A stretch of DNA of 18,430 nt from Chloroflexota bacterium (GTDB lineage Bacteria > Chloroflexota > Limnocylindria > Limnocylindrales > CSP1-4), in assembly GCA_021786265.1 (NCBI GenBank), contig JAJYNP010000135.1, positions 1 to 18,430 of the forward strand. Reading direction: 5' to 3'. A model generated the notes under the pieces. It had not been told where the DNA came from, did no database searches, and saw only the letters and a list, made by a program, of their open reading frames with translations. Below, piece after piece: positions 1-6,351 of the stretch (within the stretch, counting starts at the first letter, position 1; every line of letters starts with the position of its first letter). The translations under genes and the position numbers were made by a program.

Positions 1-1
1 C

Positions 2-271
2 GGCAAGGCGTTCAGAGGCGGGAACGGGAACCCCGACCCGGGCGCCAACGGCAACGCCGGCGGGAACGGGAACCCCGACCCGGGCGCCAACGGCAACGCC
101 GGCGGGAACGGGAACCCCGACCCGGGCGCCAACGGCAACGCCGGCGGGAACGGACTTCCCGCGGCGACGCCGGTCCCCCAGCCGGACCCACCCCACGGCC
201 AGCCCGTGGTTCCACCCGGTCAGGCGGGACGGACGCCGTCTCCCGGCAGCGCACAGACGCCGAACCCGTGA
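2..271 (+). CDS. C-terminal fragment of an unknown protein with Asn/Gly/Pro-rich repeats (5' end outside window)
   Basis: An open frame enters from the left edge and ends with TGA at 269-271, seven bases before the RR1 start. It encodes a short lead-in (GKAFR), then three identical copies of GGNGNPDPGANGNA, a partial fourth copy, and a Pro/Gln/Gly-rich tail ending SAQTPNP. Essentially every codon in this frame ends in G or C, and neither other forward frame has such regular composition, so this is the best coding choice. The composition looks like a disordered or cell-surface tail. No domain, start codon or signal peptide is visible inside the window, so no function is assigned. The close spacing suggests that it is cotranscribed with the RR1-HK1 operon and may lie upstream in the same unit. 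A non-coding repeat tract is possible. Confidence 0.55.
   Translation, partial: GKAFRGGNGNPDPGANGNAGGNGNPDPGANGNAGGNGNPDPGANGNAGGNGLPAATPVPQPDPPHGQPVVPPGQAGRTPSPGSAQTPNP
17..153 (+). repeat. 42-bp tandem repeat, three perfect copies plus an 11-bp partial copy
   Basis: The unit starts GGCGGGAACGGGAACCCC and ends AACGGCAACGCC. Copies occupy 17-58, 59-100 and 101-142, and the first 11 bases recur at 143-153. The unit is exactly 14 codons, so copy-number changes would keep the frame of the overlapping partial gene. There is no spacer between copies, so this is a coding minisatellite and not a CRISPR array. Confidence 0.95.
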
Positions 272-278
272 GACGGCC

Positions 279-980
279 GTGGTAAGCGATCAGATCCGCC
301 GCGTGCTGCTCGTGGACGACGACGTGCGCCTGCTCGCCCAGCTGACCGAGCGGCTGGAGCGCGACGGCTTCGAGGTCCAGCCGGCGCGGTCGGGCGGCGA
401 AGCCATCTCCCGCTTCAACGCGTTCGCGCCCGACATCGTGGTCCTCGACCTGATGATGCCCGGCATGGATGGCGAGGAGACCGCGGAACGACTCCTCCGC
501 CTGGGCGACGTGCCGATCATCGTGCTGTCCGCGATCACCGCCGGCGAGAGCAAGGTGAAGTTCATCGAGCGGTATGCCGAGGACTACGTCACCAAGCCGT
601 TCGACTATGCGGAGCTGCGCGCCCGCATCAAGCGCGTGTCTCATCGACTGGGCGAGCGCGTTCGCGAACGCGAACTGCGGCTCGGCCCGGAACTGACCCT
701 CGTGCTGCAGCGGCGCGAGGCGTGGGTCTCCGGCCAACGCGTGTCCCTCAGCCCCATCGAGGTCAGGCTGCTCGCTGCGCTGTCGCGGGAGCTGGGCCGG
801 GCGGTGCGGACCGAGCAGCTCATCGCACGCGGCTGGAGCGAGGTGGATGCGGCCGACGAGTCGTTCGTCTGGGTGTCGGTCCGCCGCCTGCGGCAGAAGA
901 TCGAGCCCGACCCCGACCATCCGCGGTACCTGGTCACCGAACGGGGGGTCGGCTACCGGCTGGTGCCGGCCGCGACCTGA
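279..980 (+). CDS. RR1: OmpR/PhoB-family DNA-binding response regulator
   Basis: This 233-residue protein is a complete OmpR-type regulator. The receiver domain (about 7-122) has the acidic pair D13/D14, phospho-acceptor D57 in VVLDLMMPGMDG, S84 and K106 in VTKPF. A C-terminal winged helix (about 132-229) carries the usual SVRRLRQKI recognition region and the GVGYRLV wing. The GTG start at 279 is chosen because the receiver begins immediately after it and the preceding gene stops seven bases upstream; no strong ribosome-binding site is seen. HK1 starts ten bases after the RR1 stop, so the two form a cognate operon. The usual Gly-Ala-Asp-Asp-Tyr before the conserved Lys is replaced by YAEDY, a change shared in kind with RR2 (VAEDY). 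This marks the two as a related subgroup. Target genes are unknown. Confidence 0.93.
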   Translation: MVSDQIRRVLLVDDDVRLLAQLTERLERDGFEVQPARSGGEAISRFNAFAPDIVVLDLMMPGMDGEETAERLLRLGDVPIIVLSAITAGESKVKFIERYAEDYVTKPFDYAELRARIKRVSHRLGERVRERELRLGPELTLVLQRREAWVSGQRVSLSPIEVRLLAALSRELGRAVRTEQLIARGWSEVDAADESFVWVSVRRLRQKIEPDPDHPRYLVTERGVGYRLVPAAT

Positions 981-990
981 GCGGCGGCTC

Positions 991-3117
991 ATGGTGCCGC
1001 ATCGGGGACTCTCCTACCGACAGCAGCAGACACTCTCGCTGCTGATCCTCGCCGTCGTCCCGGTCGTGCTGGTCGCGGCGATCGTGCTCGGTCAGGTCGA
1101 CGGCGCGGTCCGGGCCGACGCGGACGGCCGGGTCGTGGACGCCGGGCGGGCGGTCCAGAGCATCCTCGGGTCGGACGCCACCTCGCTCGACCGGCTGGCC
1201 CAGAGCTACGCCACCTGGAGCGTCCTCCAGGGGTACGTCGCGGCCCTCCAGGAGCAGGAGATCGCCCAGGCGGTCGTTGACTTCCAGGTCGCACAGGGCG
1301 GCGTCGACGACGCGGTGGTCATGGCGGGCACGCATGCGATCGGGGCAGGCCCGGGGGCCGACGTGGGCGCGCTCGAGGCTGTGCTGGAACGCGCCCTGGC
1401 CCCGGGCGGCACGCTCCCGCAGTCCACCTACGCGGACCTGCCGGGCGGCGTCTACCAGGTCTCGCTGCAGCCGATCGACCTGTCCGGCCGCTCCGGCGCG
1501 GGTGTGACCGCGGGCGGCGGCCGTGCCGGCCTCGCCTTCGCGCAGCGCCTGGGCTCCGACTTCGTGGTGCAGGCCAGGCGGCTCACCGGGTTCGACGTCG
1601 CCGTCTACGACGGGTCGGGCGCCCTCACCGCCGCCTCCGACCAGGCCCTCGCGCAGCAGTCGGCCCCGGTCGCGGCCACGCCGCCGGTGGGCGGCGACGC
1701 GCTGGTTTCCCGGCGCCTTCCGAACGACATCTTCGCGGTCGCGCTCCCGGTACAGGGCACGTCCGGACAGGGCACGTCCGCGGCGATAGGCACCGTCGTG
1801 GTCGCCACTCAGCTCGGCCTCGCCTCGACCATCGGCTCGAGCCTGGTGCCATACCTCGCGGTCCTCCTGGCGCTGGTGCTGGTGTTCGCGGCGTCGCTGG
1901 CGGTCTACCTTGCCGACCTGCTGCGACGGCGCCTCGGGGCGGTGGAGGCCGGGCTCGCGGCGGTCGCGGCGGGCGACCTCGGGGCGCGACTCCCGGCCGG
2001 CGACCGGGATCAGCTGGACCGGCTCGCGGCGTCGCACAACCGGCTCGCCGCCGCGCTCGAGCGGCGCGATCGGGTCGTGTGGCGCTCGCTGGAGGCGCTG
2101 CGCCCGGAGCGCGGCCCCGCCAACCTGCTCGGCGACGTGCTCGACGCGGCGCGCTCGATCTTCGAGCTCGACGTGTGCTGGCTGCGCGACGCGGCCGGCA
2201 CAGTGGTCGCCGTGTCGCCGCCGGGCACCCCTCCTGCGGTGGCCGAGACGTCGCTCGTCTCGGCCGGCCTCGAGGCCATCCCCGGCAGCCACCTGGAAGG
2301 CGCGGGCACATCGGTCGGCTCGTGGACCGTGGCCGACCGCGCCCTCTTCGGCCTGTTCGCGCGTGAGGCCGGGGTGGCGCTCCGCAGCGCCGGCCTCCAC
2401 GAGGAGGCCTCACGGCGGGTCGAACGGCTCGGGCGCGCCCATGAACTCCAGCGCGAGTTCGTGCGGGGCCTGGGGCACAACCTGCAGGCGCCGCTGGCGC
2501 GGATCCTGATGTCGTCCGAGGATCTCGCGGCGGCCTCCTCGCCCGATGACGACCGCCGGCGCCACGCGGAGGCGATCAACGCCGACGCGGATCGCCTCAC
2601 GCGCGTCGTCCGTGAGCTGCTGACGGCGACCCGGCTCGACGCGGGCGTGTTCGTCCCGCAGGCGGAGCCGTTCGCGCTCGCCCCGGCCGTCCGCCGCGCC
2701 TGGCACGCGCTGTCGTCGGATCGACGCCTCGACCTGGTCGATCGCAGCGCAGGGTGGCTGGCCGTGGGGGATCGCGATGCGGTGGAGCAGGTGGCCTGGA
2801 TCCTCCTCGACAACGCCATCCGCTATGCCCCGTCGGGGCCCGTCCACGTGAGCATCGCGCCCGAGGGGGATCGCGAGCTGCTGGTACGGGTGCGCGACGA
2901 GGGTCCGGGCGTGCCGCGATCCGAACGCGCCCTGGTCTTCCGTCGGTTCCAGCGCGGCTCCACGGCGCGTGGCCATGATGGGACGGGGCTCGGGCTCGAC
3001 GTGTCACGCCGGCTGGTGCGCGCCATGGGCGGGCAACTCCGCTACGAGGAAGCGCCCGAGGGGGGCGCGACGTTCGCGTTCACGCTCCCGGCGGAACGCG
3101 CGTCGGCCCCGGAGTGA
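991..3117 (+). CDS. HK1: membrane sensor histidine kinase, partner of RR1
   Basis: From ATG 991 the protein has 708 residues. Transmembrane segments lie at about 16-34 and 285-309, and enclose a roughly 250-residue extracytoplasmic sensor. The early part of that sensor (LDRLAQSYATWSVLQGY) recalls CHASE4-type domains. A HAMP segment (about 310-362), a weak GAF-like region (about 375-475), a HisKA dimerisation helix and a HATPase_c domain follow. The phospho-accepting H496 sits in GHNLQAPL. The N-box is LLDNAIRYAPSG (N608), the G1 box DEGPGVP begins at D636, and the G2 box GTGLGL is at 664-669. The residue after the His is Asn instead of Glu/Asp, and the Thr normally at +4 is Ala, so the catalytic box is atypical. 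Longer upstream starts would lie inside RR1 and are unlikely. A 15-bp tandem repeat (1753-1782) encodes QGTSG/QGTSA in the sensor. The ligand is unknown. Confidence 0.9.
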   Translation: MVPHRGLSYRQQQTLSLLILAVVPVVLVAAIVLGQVDGAVRADADGRVVDAGRAVQSILGSDATSLDRLAQSYATWSVLQGYVAALQEQEIAQAVVDFQVAQGGVDDAVVMAGTHAIGAGPGADVGALEAVLERALAPGGTLPQSTYADLPGGVYQVSLQPIDLSGRSGAGVTAGGGRAGLAFAQRLGSDFVVQARRLTGFDVAVYDGSGALTAASDQALAQQSAPVAATPPVGGDALVSRRLPNDIFAVALPVQGTSGQGTSAAIGTVVVATQLGLASTIGSSLVPYLAVLLALVLVFAASLAVYLADLLRRRLGAVEAGLAAVAAGDLGARLPAGDRDQLDRLAASHNRLAAALERRDRVVWRSLEALRPERGPANLLGDVLDAARSIFELDVCWLRDAAGTVVAVSPPGTPPAVAETSLVSAGLEAIPGSHLEGAGTSVGSWTVADRALFGLFAREAGVALRSAGLHEEASRRVERLGRAHELQREFVRGLGHNLQAPLARILMSSEDLAAASSPDDDRRRHAEAINADADRLTRVVRELLTATRLDAGVFVPQAEPFALAPAVRRAWHALSSDRRLDLVDRSAGWLAVGDRDAVEQVAWILLDNAIRYAPSGPVHVSIAPEGDRELLVRVRDEGPGVPRSERALVFRRFQRGSTARGHDGTGLGLDVSRRLVRAMGGQLRYEEAPEGGATFAFTLPAERASAPE

Positions 3118-3160
3118 GGCCGCCCGCGATGGCGCCGATCCCGGCAGGACGACGGCCCGG

Positions 3161-3235
3161 CCACCTGGATCCCTGGCCGGCCACAGTGGATCCTGCCGGC
3201 ACCGGATTCTGCCGTCCACACTGGATCCTGCCGGC
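3161..3235 (+). repeat. Array of GGATCCTGCCGGC-like short repeats, possible insertion-sequence end
   Basis: Copies of a roughly 20-bp unit of the form CCACnnTGGATCCTGCCGGC lie at 3161-3180 (diverged), 3181-3200 and 3216-3235. A shortened relative, CACCGGATTCTGCCG, is at 3200-3214. The inverted form CCGGCAGGA occurs just upstream at 3141-3149. Closely spaced short direct repeats of this kind are typical of IS21-family termini, where they bind the transposase. No transposase gene is present and no second end was found, so a remnant end or a regulatory repeat are both possible. Confidence 0.5.
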
Positions 3236-3237
3236 CA

Positions 3238-3266
3238 TTGACGGACCAGGCAGCAGCTGATACAAC
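3238..3266 (+). promoter_or_regulatory. Predicted promoter of the ATPase/DUF234 gene
   Basis: TTGACG at 3238-3243 is followed by a 17-bp spacer and TACAAC at 3261-3266. TG at -15/-14 relative to the start site (TGA before TACAAC) makes an extended -10 element. Predicted transcription start is near 3273, giving a leader of about 35 bases before ATG 3309. The -35 element directly adjoins the short-repeat array. Confidence 0.55.
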
Positions 3267-3276
3267 TCGTCCTGTC

Positions 3277-3290
3277 ATAACTACAGTTAT
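3277..3290. promoter_or_regulatory. Perfect palindrome ATAACT-AC-AGTTAT, possible operator
   Basis: Six-base perfect arms separated by AC lie just downstream of the predicted start site of the ATPase gene. They stand out as the most AT-rich stretch nearby. The position would suit a repressor site or autoregulation. The regulator is unknown. Confidence 0.4.
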
Positions 3291-3308
3291 ATCAACCGGA
3301 CTTGTCCC

Positions 3309-4793
3309 ATGGTGTCCTCGTCCACGACCGCCCGCCCGTCAGAGCTCTTCGACCGGGAGGCCGAGTGGGCCGACCTCGCTAGCTTCGTGTCCGGACCCGC
3401 TGGAACGGCCCGTCTGGGCCTCCTCTACGGACGCCGCCGCCTGGGCAAGAGCTTCATACTGGACCAGCTCGCGCGCGCGACGGGCGGTTTCTACCACCAG
3501 GCGCTGGAAGAGGAGCGCGCGCCCGCTCTGCAGCACTTCGCTGCCGCGAGTGCCGCCTTCGCCGGGCTACCCGAATGGGCGGGTGGCCGGTTCGACGACT
3601 GGGCCGTCGCGTTCCGCGCGCTTGCCGAACAGGCCGCAGGGCGGCCCATGGTGGTCGACGAGTTCCCTTACCTGCTGCGGGAATCGCCCGAGCTGCCCTC
3701 GGTCATCCAGGCAGCCTTTGACGGCGTAAGAGCGGGACGTCATCCTGCCTTCCGGCTCATCCTGTGCGGCTCCGCACTCTCCGTCATGACCAGGCTCCTC
3801 ACCGGCCAGCAGGCGCTGCGCGGGCGGGCCGTGCTCGACATGCCTCTCCAGGGGTTCGACTTTCGGCAGTCACGGGCATTCTGGGGGATCCACGACCTGG
3901 AGACGGCTTTCCTCGTCAACGCGGTGCTCGGCGGTCCGCCCGGCTACCGGGATCTCCTGGGCGGCGCGAGTCCCTCTGGCACGGCGGAGTTCGCGGACTG
4001 GCTCATGGAGGGTCCCCTCAACCCGTCCCATGCGCTGTTCCGAGAAGCCGAGTATCTCCTGAGCGAGGATCCGACCCTCGTGGACCGCGCGCTCTACCGG
4101 TCGATCATCGCGGCCATCGCGTCCGGGCAGTCGACGAGGCGGGGGGTTGGCACCACCCTCAACCGACCGGACACGGCGCTCGATCACCCGCTCGGCCAGC
4201 TGGAGCGGGCGCAGTTCATCATTCGGGACGCCGACCTGCTGCGCCCCACCCGCCCGCTCCTGCGCGTGGCCGACCCGCTCCTGCGCTTCCACTTCGCCGT
4301 GCTCCGGCCCGACCTCGCCCGTTTCGAGGCGCGACGCACGCTCGAGGCCTGGGCGGACGCGCAACCCCGGTTCAGATCGCAGATCCTGGGGCCCCATTTC
4401 GAGTCGACCGCGCGTGCGTGGACGGAGCGGTACGCGTCTCCTCGGACGCTCGGCGGCACCCCTCGGCGGGTGGGATTCGCGCAGGTGAATGACCGCGACG
4501 TGAGGCAGTCCTTCGAGCTCGACGTCGTGGCCGAGGGCCAAGGGGGACAGGCCAACGGCAAGCCGCGGCTCCTCGTCGTCGGCGAGGCCAAGGCGAGCGA
4601 ACGTCCCAGAACCCTCGCCGACCTCGCCCGCCTGGATCGACTCCGCCTGCACCTGACGACCAGAGCCGACGTGGGCGGGACGAAGCTCCTGCTCTTCGGC
4701 CGATCGGGCTTCGATCCCGACCTCGTCCAGCTGGCCGCCCGTCGACCGGACGTCGAGCTCGTCGACCTCCGGCGACTCTACGAAGGCGACTGA
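3309..4793 (+). CDS. ATPase_2/DUF234-type P-loop ATPase with PD-(D/E)xK-like C-terminal domain
   Basis: This 494-residue protein has the layout of the ATPase family first described in Archaea (ATPase_2, PF01637) fused to DUF234 (PF03008). Walker A is GRRRLGKS at 41-48, and Walker B is MVVDEFPYL with D117/E118. The central family motif GGPPGYRDLL is present, as is a winged-helix-like region ending RPLLRVADPLLRFHFAVL. Near the C-terminus, D405 in FELDVV and E426/K428 in VVGEAKAS form a D...ExK pattern, as in restriction-like nuclease folds. The cellular role of this family is poorly known. Some members are linked to mobile DNA or defence, but that is not shown here. It stands alone between two two-component genes and next to an insertion-sequence-like repeat array, which suggests later arrival. 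ATG 3309 is the first start after the predicted promoter; there is no clear ribosome-binding site. Confidence 0.85.
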   Translation: MVSSSTTARPSELFDREAEWADLASFVSGPAGTARLGLLYGRRRLGKSFILDQLARATGGFYHQALEEERAPALQHFAAASAAFAGLPEWAGGRFDDWAVAFRALAEQAAGRPMVVDEFPYLLRESPELPSVIQAAFDGVRAGRHPAFRLILCGSALSVMTRLLTGQQALRGRAVLDMPLQGFDFRQSRAFWGIHDLETAFLVNAVLGGPPGYRDLLGGASPSGTAEFADWLMEGPLNPSHALFREAEYLLSEDPTLVDRALYRSIIAAIASGQSTRRGVGTTLNRPDTALDHPLGQLERAQFIIRDADLLRPTRPLLRVADPLLRFHFAVLRPDLARFEARRTLEAWADAQPRFRSQILGPHFESTARAWTERYASPRTLGGTPRRVGFAQVNDRDVRQSFELDVVAEGQGGQANGKPRLLVVGEAKASERPRTLADLARLDRLRLHLTTRADVGGTKLLLFGRSGFDPDLVQLAARRPDVELVDLRRLYEGD

Positions 4794-4827
4794 CCCTGCG
4801 GCCTGGGGGGCTCTGGCGTACTCCACA

Positions 4828-4844
4828 AGCCCCGCTGGCGGGCT
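4828..4844 (+). terminator. Weak hairpin downstream of the ATPase gene
   Basis: AGCCC and GGGCT form a five-base stem around a seven-base loop 35 bases after the ATPase stop. There is no convincing T-run, so it may be a weak or factor-dependent terminator, or chance in GC-rich DNA. Confidence 0.2.
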
Positions 4845-4851
4845 GTTCGCG

Positions 4852-4879
4852 CCGTTCCGAGATTCGCGCGCCGTTCCGG
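4852..4879 (+). repeat. Direct repeat CCGTTCCG before the RR2 promoter
   Basis: CCGTTCCGA at 4852-4860 and CCGTTCCGG at 4871-4879 are 19 bp apart. Each is part of a longer shared string (TTCGCGCCGTTCCG versus TTCGCGCGCCGTTCCG). The second copy sits where a -35 element would be expected for the TATGCT promoter. The GTTCCG core recurs in the palindrome before HK2, so a shared activator site is possible. Confidence 0.35.
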
Positions 4880-4891
4880 GTGCGCCGCCGC

Positions 4892-4906
4892 TGTTATGCT
4901 GCGGCC
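4892..4906 (+). promoter_or_regulatory. Extended -10 promoter giving a predicted leaderless RR2 mRNA
   Basis: TGTTATGCT (extended -10, hexamer 4895-4900) is followed by six bases and then ATG 4907. Transcription would therefore begin at or next to the A of the start codon. No good -35 hexamer is seen. The arrangement is identical to that before HK2. Confidence 0.5.
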
Positions 4907-5650
4907 ATGACCATGGCTCCGCGGCCCGTGCGGATCCTCCTCGTCGACGACGACCCGAACCTCCTGGTGGTGCTCGTCGATCAGCTTCGCGACGACGGCT
5001 TCGAGGTCGTGACCGCGCGCGACGGGTTCGAGGCGCTGCGGCGGCTGGAGAAGGGCTGGCCCGACCTCCTGATCGTCGACCTGATGATGCCGCGCATGGA
5101 CGGCCTCACCCTGGCCCGGCAGGTGAAGGAGCGCGCCGACCTGCCGGTCATCGTGCTGTCGGCGGTCGACAGCGGCGACTCCAAGGCGAGCACCCTGGAG
5201 GCCGTCGCCGAGGACTACGTCACCAAGCCGTTCCACTACCCGGAGCTGCGCGCGCGGATCCACCGCGTGCTGCGCCGGGTCGGCGACCAGGTGCCGTCCG
5301 GGGCGATCCCGCTCGGACCGTCGCTGATCCTCGACCTGCAGAAGCGCCGGGCGATCGTCGACGGCCGCGTGGTGAGCCTCACGCCCGCCGAATCGCGGCT
5401 GCTCTACGCGCTTGCCGCCAACCTGGACCGCATCGTGTCCACCGAGACGCTGCTCGCGCGGGGCTGGTCGGAGGCCGAGGTGCCGGACCCGTCGTACGTC
5501 TGGGTCACGATGCGCCGGCTGCGGCAGAAGATCGAGGCGGACCCGGACCACCCGGTGTATCTCGAGACGATCCGGGGTTCGGGGTATCGGCTGAGAAGGG
5601 CGGTGGCGGGGGAGTCGGCGGTGGCGGGGGAGAATCGCCCCGCGCGCTGA
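4907..5650 (+). CDS. RR2: orphan OmpR/PhoB-family response regulator, paralogue of RR1
   Basis: From ATG 4907 the protein has 247 residues. The receiver carries D15/D16, phospho-acceptor D58 in LIVDLMMPRMDG, S85 and K107 in YVTKPF. The winged helix carries VTMRRLRQKIEADPDHP and GSGYRLR. It resembles RR1 closely throughout, including the shared AEDYVTKPF box and the GWSE...VWV...RRLRQKIE.DPDHP.YL pattern. No kinase is adjacent; the matching kinase HK2 lies 5 kb downstream beyond the Tad modules. A GTG at 4880 in the same frame would lengthen the protein, but it would place the -10 element inside the gene, so 4907 is preferred. ATG 4913 is another option. The C-terminus ends in a short AVAGES/AVAGEN duplication. 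A role in controlling the adjacent Tad genes is inferred from position only. Confidence 0.92.
   Translation: MTMAPRPVRILLVDDDPNLLVVLVDQLRDDGFEVVTARDGFEALRRLEKGWPDLLIVDLMMPRMDGLTLARQVKERADLPVIVLSAVDSGDSKASTLEAVAEDYVTKPFHYPELRARIHRVLRRVGDQVPSGAIPLGPSLILDLQKRRAIVDGRVVSLTPAESRLLYALAANLDRIVSTETLLARGWSEAEVPDPSYVWVTMRRLRQKIEADPDHPVYLETIRGSGYRLRRAVAGESAVAGENRPAR
5600..5635 (+). repeat. 18-bp tandem duplication at the 3' end of RR2
   Basis: GCGGTGGCGGGGGAGTCG (5600-5617) is followed by a near-identical copy ending AAT (5618-5635). It encodes AVAGES then AVAGEN, after the winged-helix domain is complete, so it is probably neutral. Confidence 0.8.
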
Positions 5651-5661
5651 TCCCGGAGCGT

Positions 5662-5689
5662 CACCGCGGTGCCTTTCACGTGTCACGTG
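5662..5689. promoter_or_regulatory. Palindromic cluster upstream of the first Tad module
   Basis: The gap 5651-5847 has no gene. It opens with palindrome CACCGCGGTG (5662-5671) followed by two CACGTG palindromes one base apart (5677-5682 and 5684-5689). A near-palindrome GTTGC...GCAAC is at 5787-5802. These could be operator sites or part of an RR2 terminator. No convincing -35/-10 pair was found for the Tad module, although TGATATT occurs near 5805-5811. Confidence 0.3.
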
Positions 5690-5847
5690 CCAGCGTCCTG
5701 GTCCCGCGTCGCCGATGACCGCGCGGACTCCGCCGTTCACCTTCGATTGCACGCTGCGGATACGCGTGCGCCCCAGCAAACCGACCGTTGCTCCCGGGCA
5801 ACACTGATATTCGACCTGCAAGTGGCGATGGCGAGACTGACGTCGCT

Positions 5848-6351
5848 ATGAAGCGCCAGACCGGCACACCCGCGCGCCGCGCCGCCCATGTCGGGCGGCA
5901 CACTCGCGGCCAGGCCCTGGTCGAGTTCGCGCTGATCCTGCCCGTGATGCTGCTGATCATGCTCGTCGCCGTCGACTTCGGGCGCCTCTACCAATCGTGG
6001 GTCCAGCTCAATAACGCGGCCAGGGTAGGAGCGAATTACGCCGCCATGACGGCACAGTCGTTCCAGTCCGGGGACCCGACGTATCAATCCCTCGTGACAC
6101 GTGAGATGTCCGGCGCGGGCTGCCGGACGTCGTCACCGTTCCCGCCCGATCCGACGTTCTCGCCCGACAGCAATCTCGGCAGCACGGCCACGGTCCACCT
6201 CACGTGCACCTTCAGCTTCATCACACCGGTGATCGGCGTGGTGTTCGGTCCAACCAACACGCTGGCACTCAGCGCGACATCGCAGTTCCCGATTCGAACC
6301 GGCACCGTCTACAACGTACCCAACAGCTCGCCAGTGGTGCCCCCGCCATGA
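5848..6351 (+). CDS. TadE-like pilus-associated membrane protein, module A first gene
   Basis: From ATG 5848 the protein has 167 residues. A basic N-terminus leads to RGQALVEFALILP, then one membrane segment (about 24-46) and the family continuation DFGRLYQSWVQLNNAARVGANYAA, which is the TadE-like domain (PF07811). G21 followed by Q22 with Glu at +5 (E26) resembles a type IV prepilin-peptidase site. The exported remainder is Ser/Thr-rich and includes the late motif FSFITPVIGVVFGP, shared in pattern with the other TadE proteins here. TadE proteins are minor pseudopilins of Flp/Tad pili. Translation of the next gene begins within this stop codon (ATGA), which indicates coupling. The upstream TTG-initiated extension to 5788 has no family support. 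Confidence 0.85.
   Translation: MKRQTGTPARRAAHVGRHTRGQALVEFALILPVMLLIMLVAVDFGRLYQSWVQLNNAARVGANYAAMTAQSFQSGDPTYQSLVTREMSGAGCRTSSPFPPDPTFSPDSNLGSTATVHLTCTFSFITPVIGVVFGPTNTLALSATSQFPIRTGTVYNVPNSSPVVPPP

Noticed and set aside
17..153. CRISPR-like repeat array
   Set aside because: The 42-bp units are directly adjacent with no unique spacers, and they translate cleanly as 14-residue protein repeats.
12..992. Minus-strand open frame opposite RR1 and the repeat region
   Set aside because: It is a shadow of RR1 and of the in-frame Asn/Gly repeats. It has no recognisable domain.
934..2400. Long minus-strand open frame of 488 codons opposite HK1
   Set aside because: It is antisense to a complete histidine kinase with all catalytic motifs. 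Its translation is Arg/Gly/Ala/His-rich low complexity, typical of GC-rich shadow frames.
4880..4906. GTG 4880 as the RR2 start
   Set aside because: It would add nine residues (MRRRCYAAA) outside the receiver and would bury the extended -10 element in the gene. ATG 4907 fits the promoter and the paralogue RR1 better.
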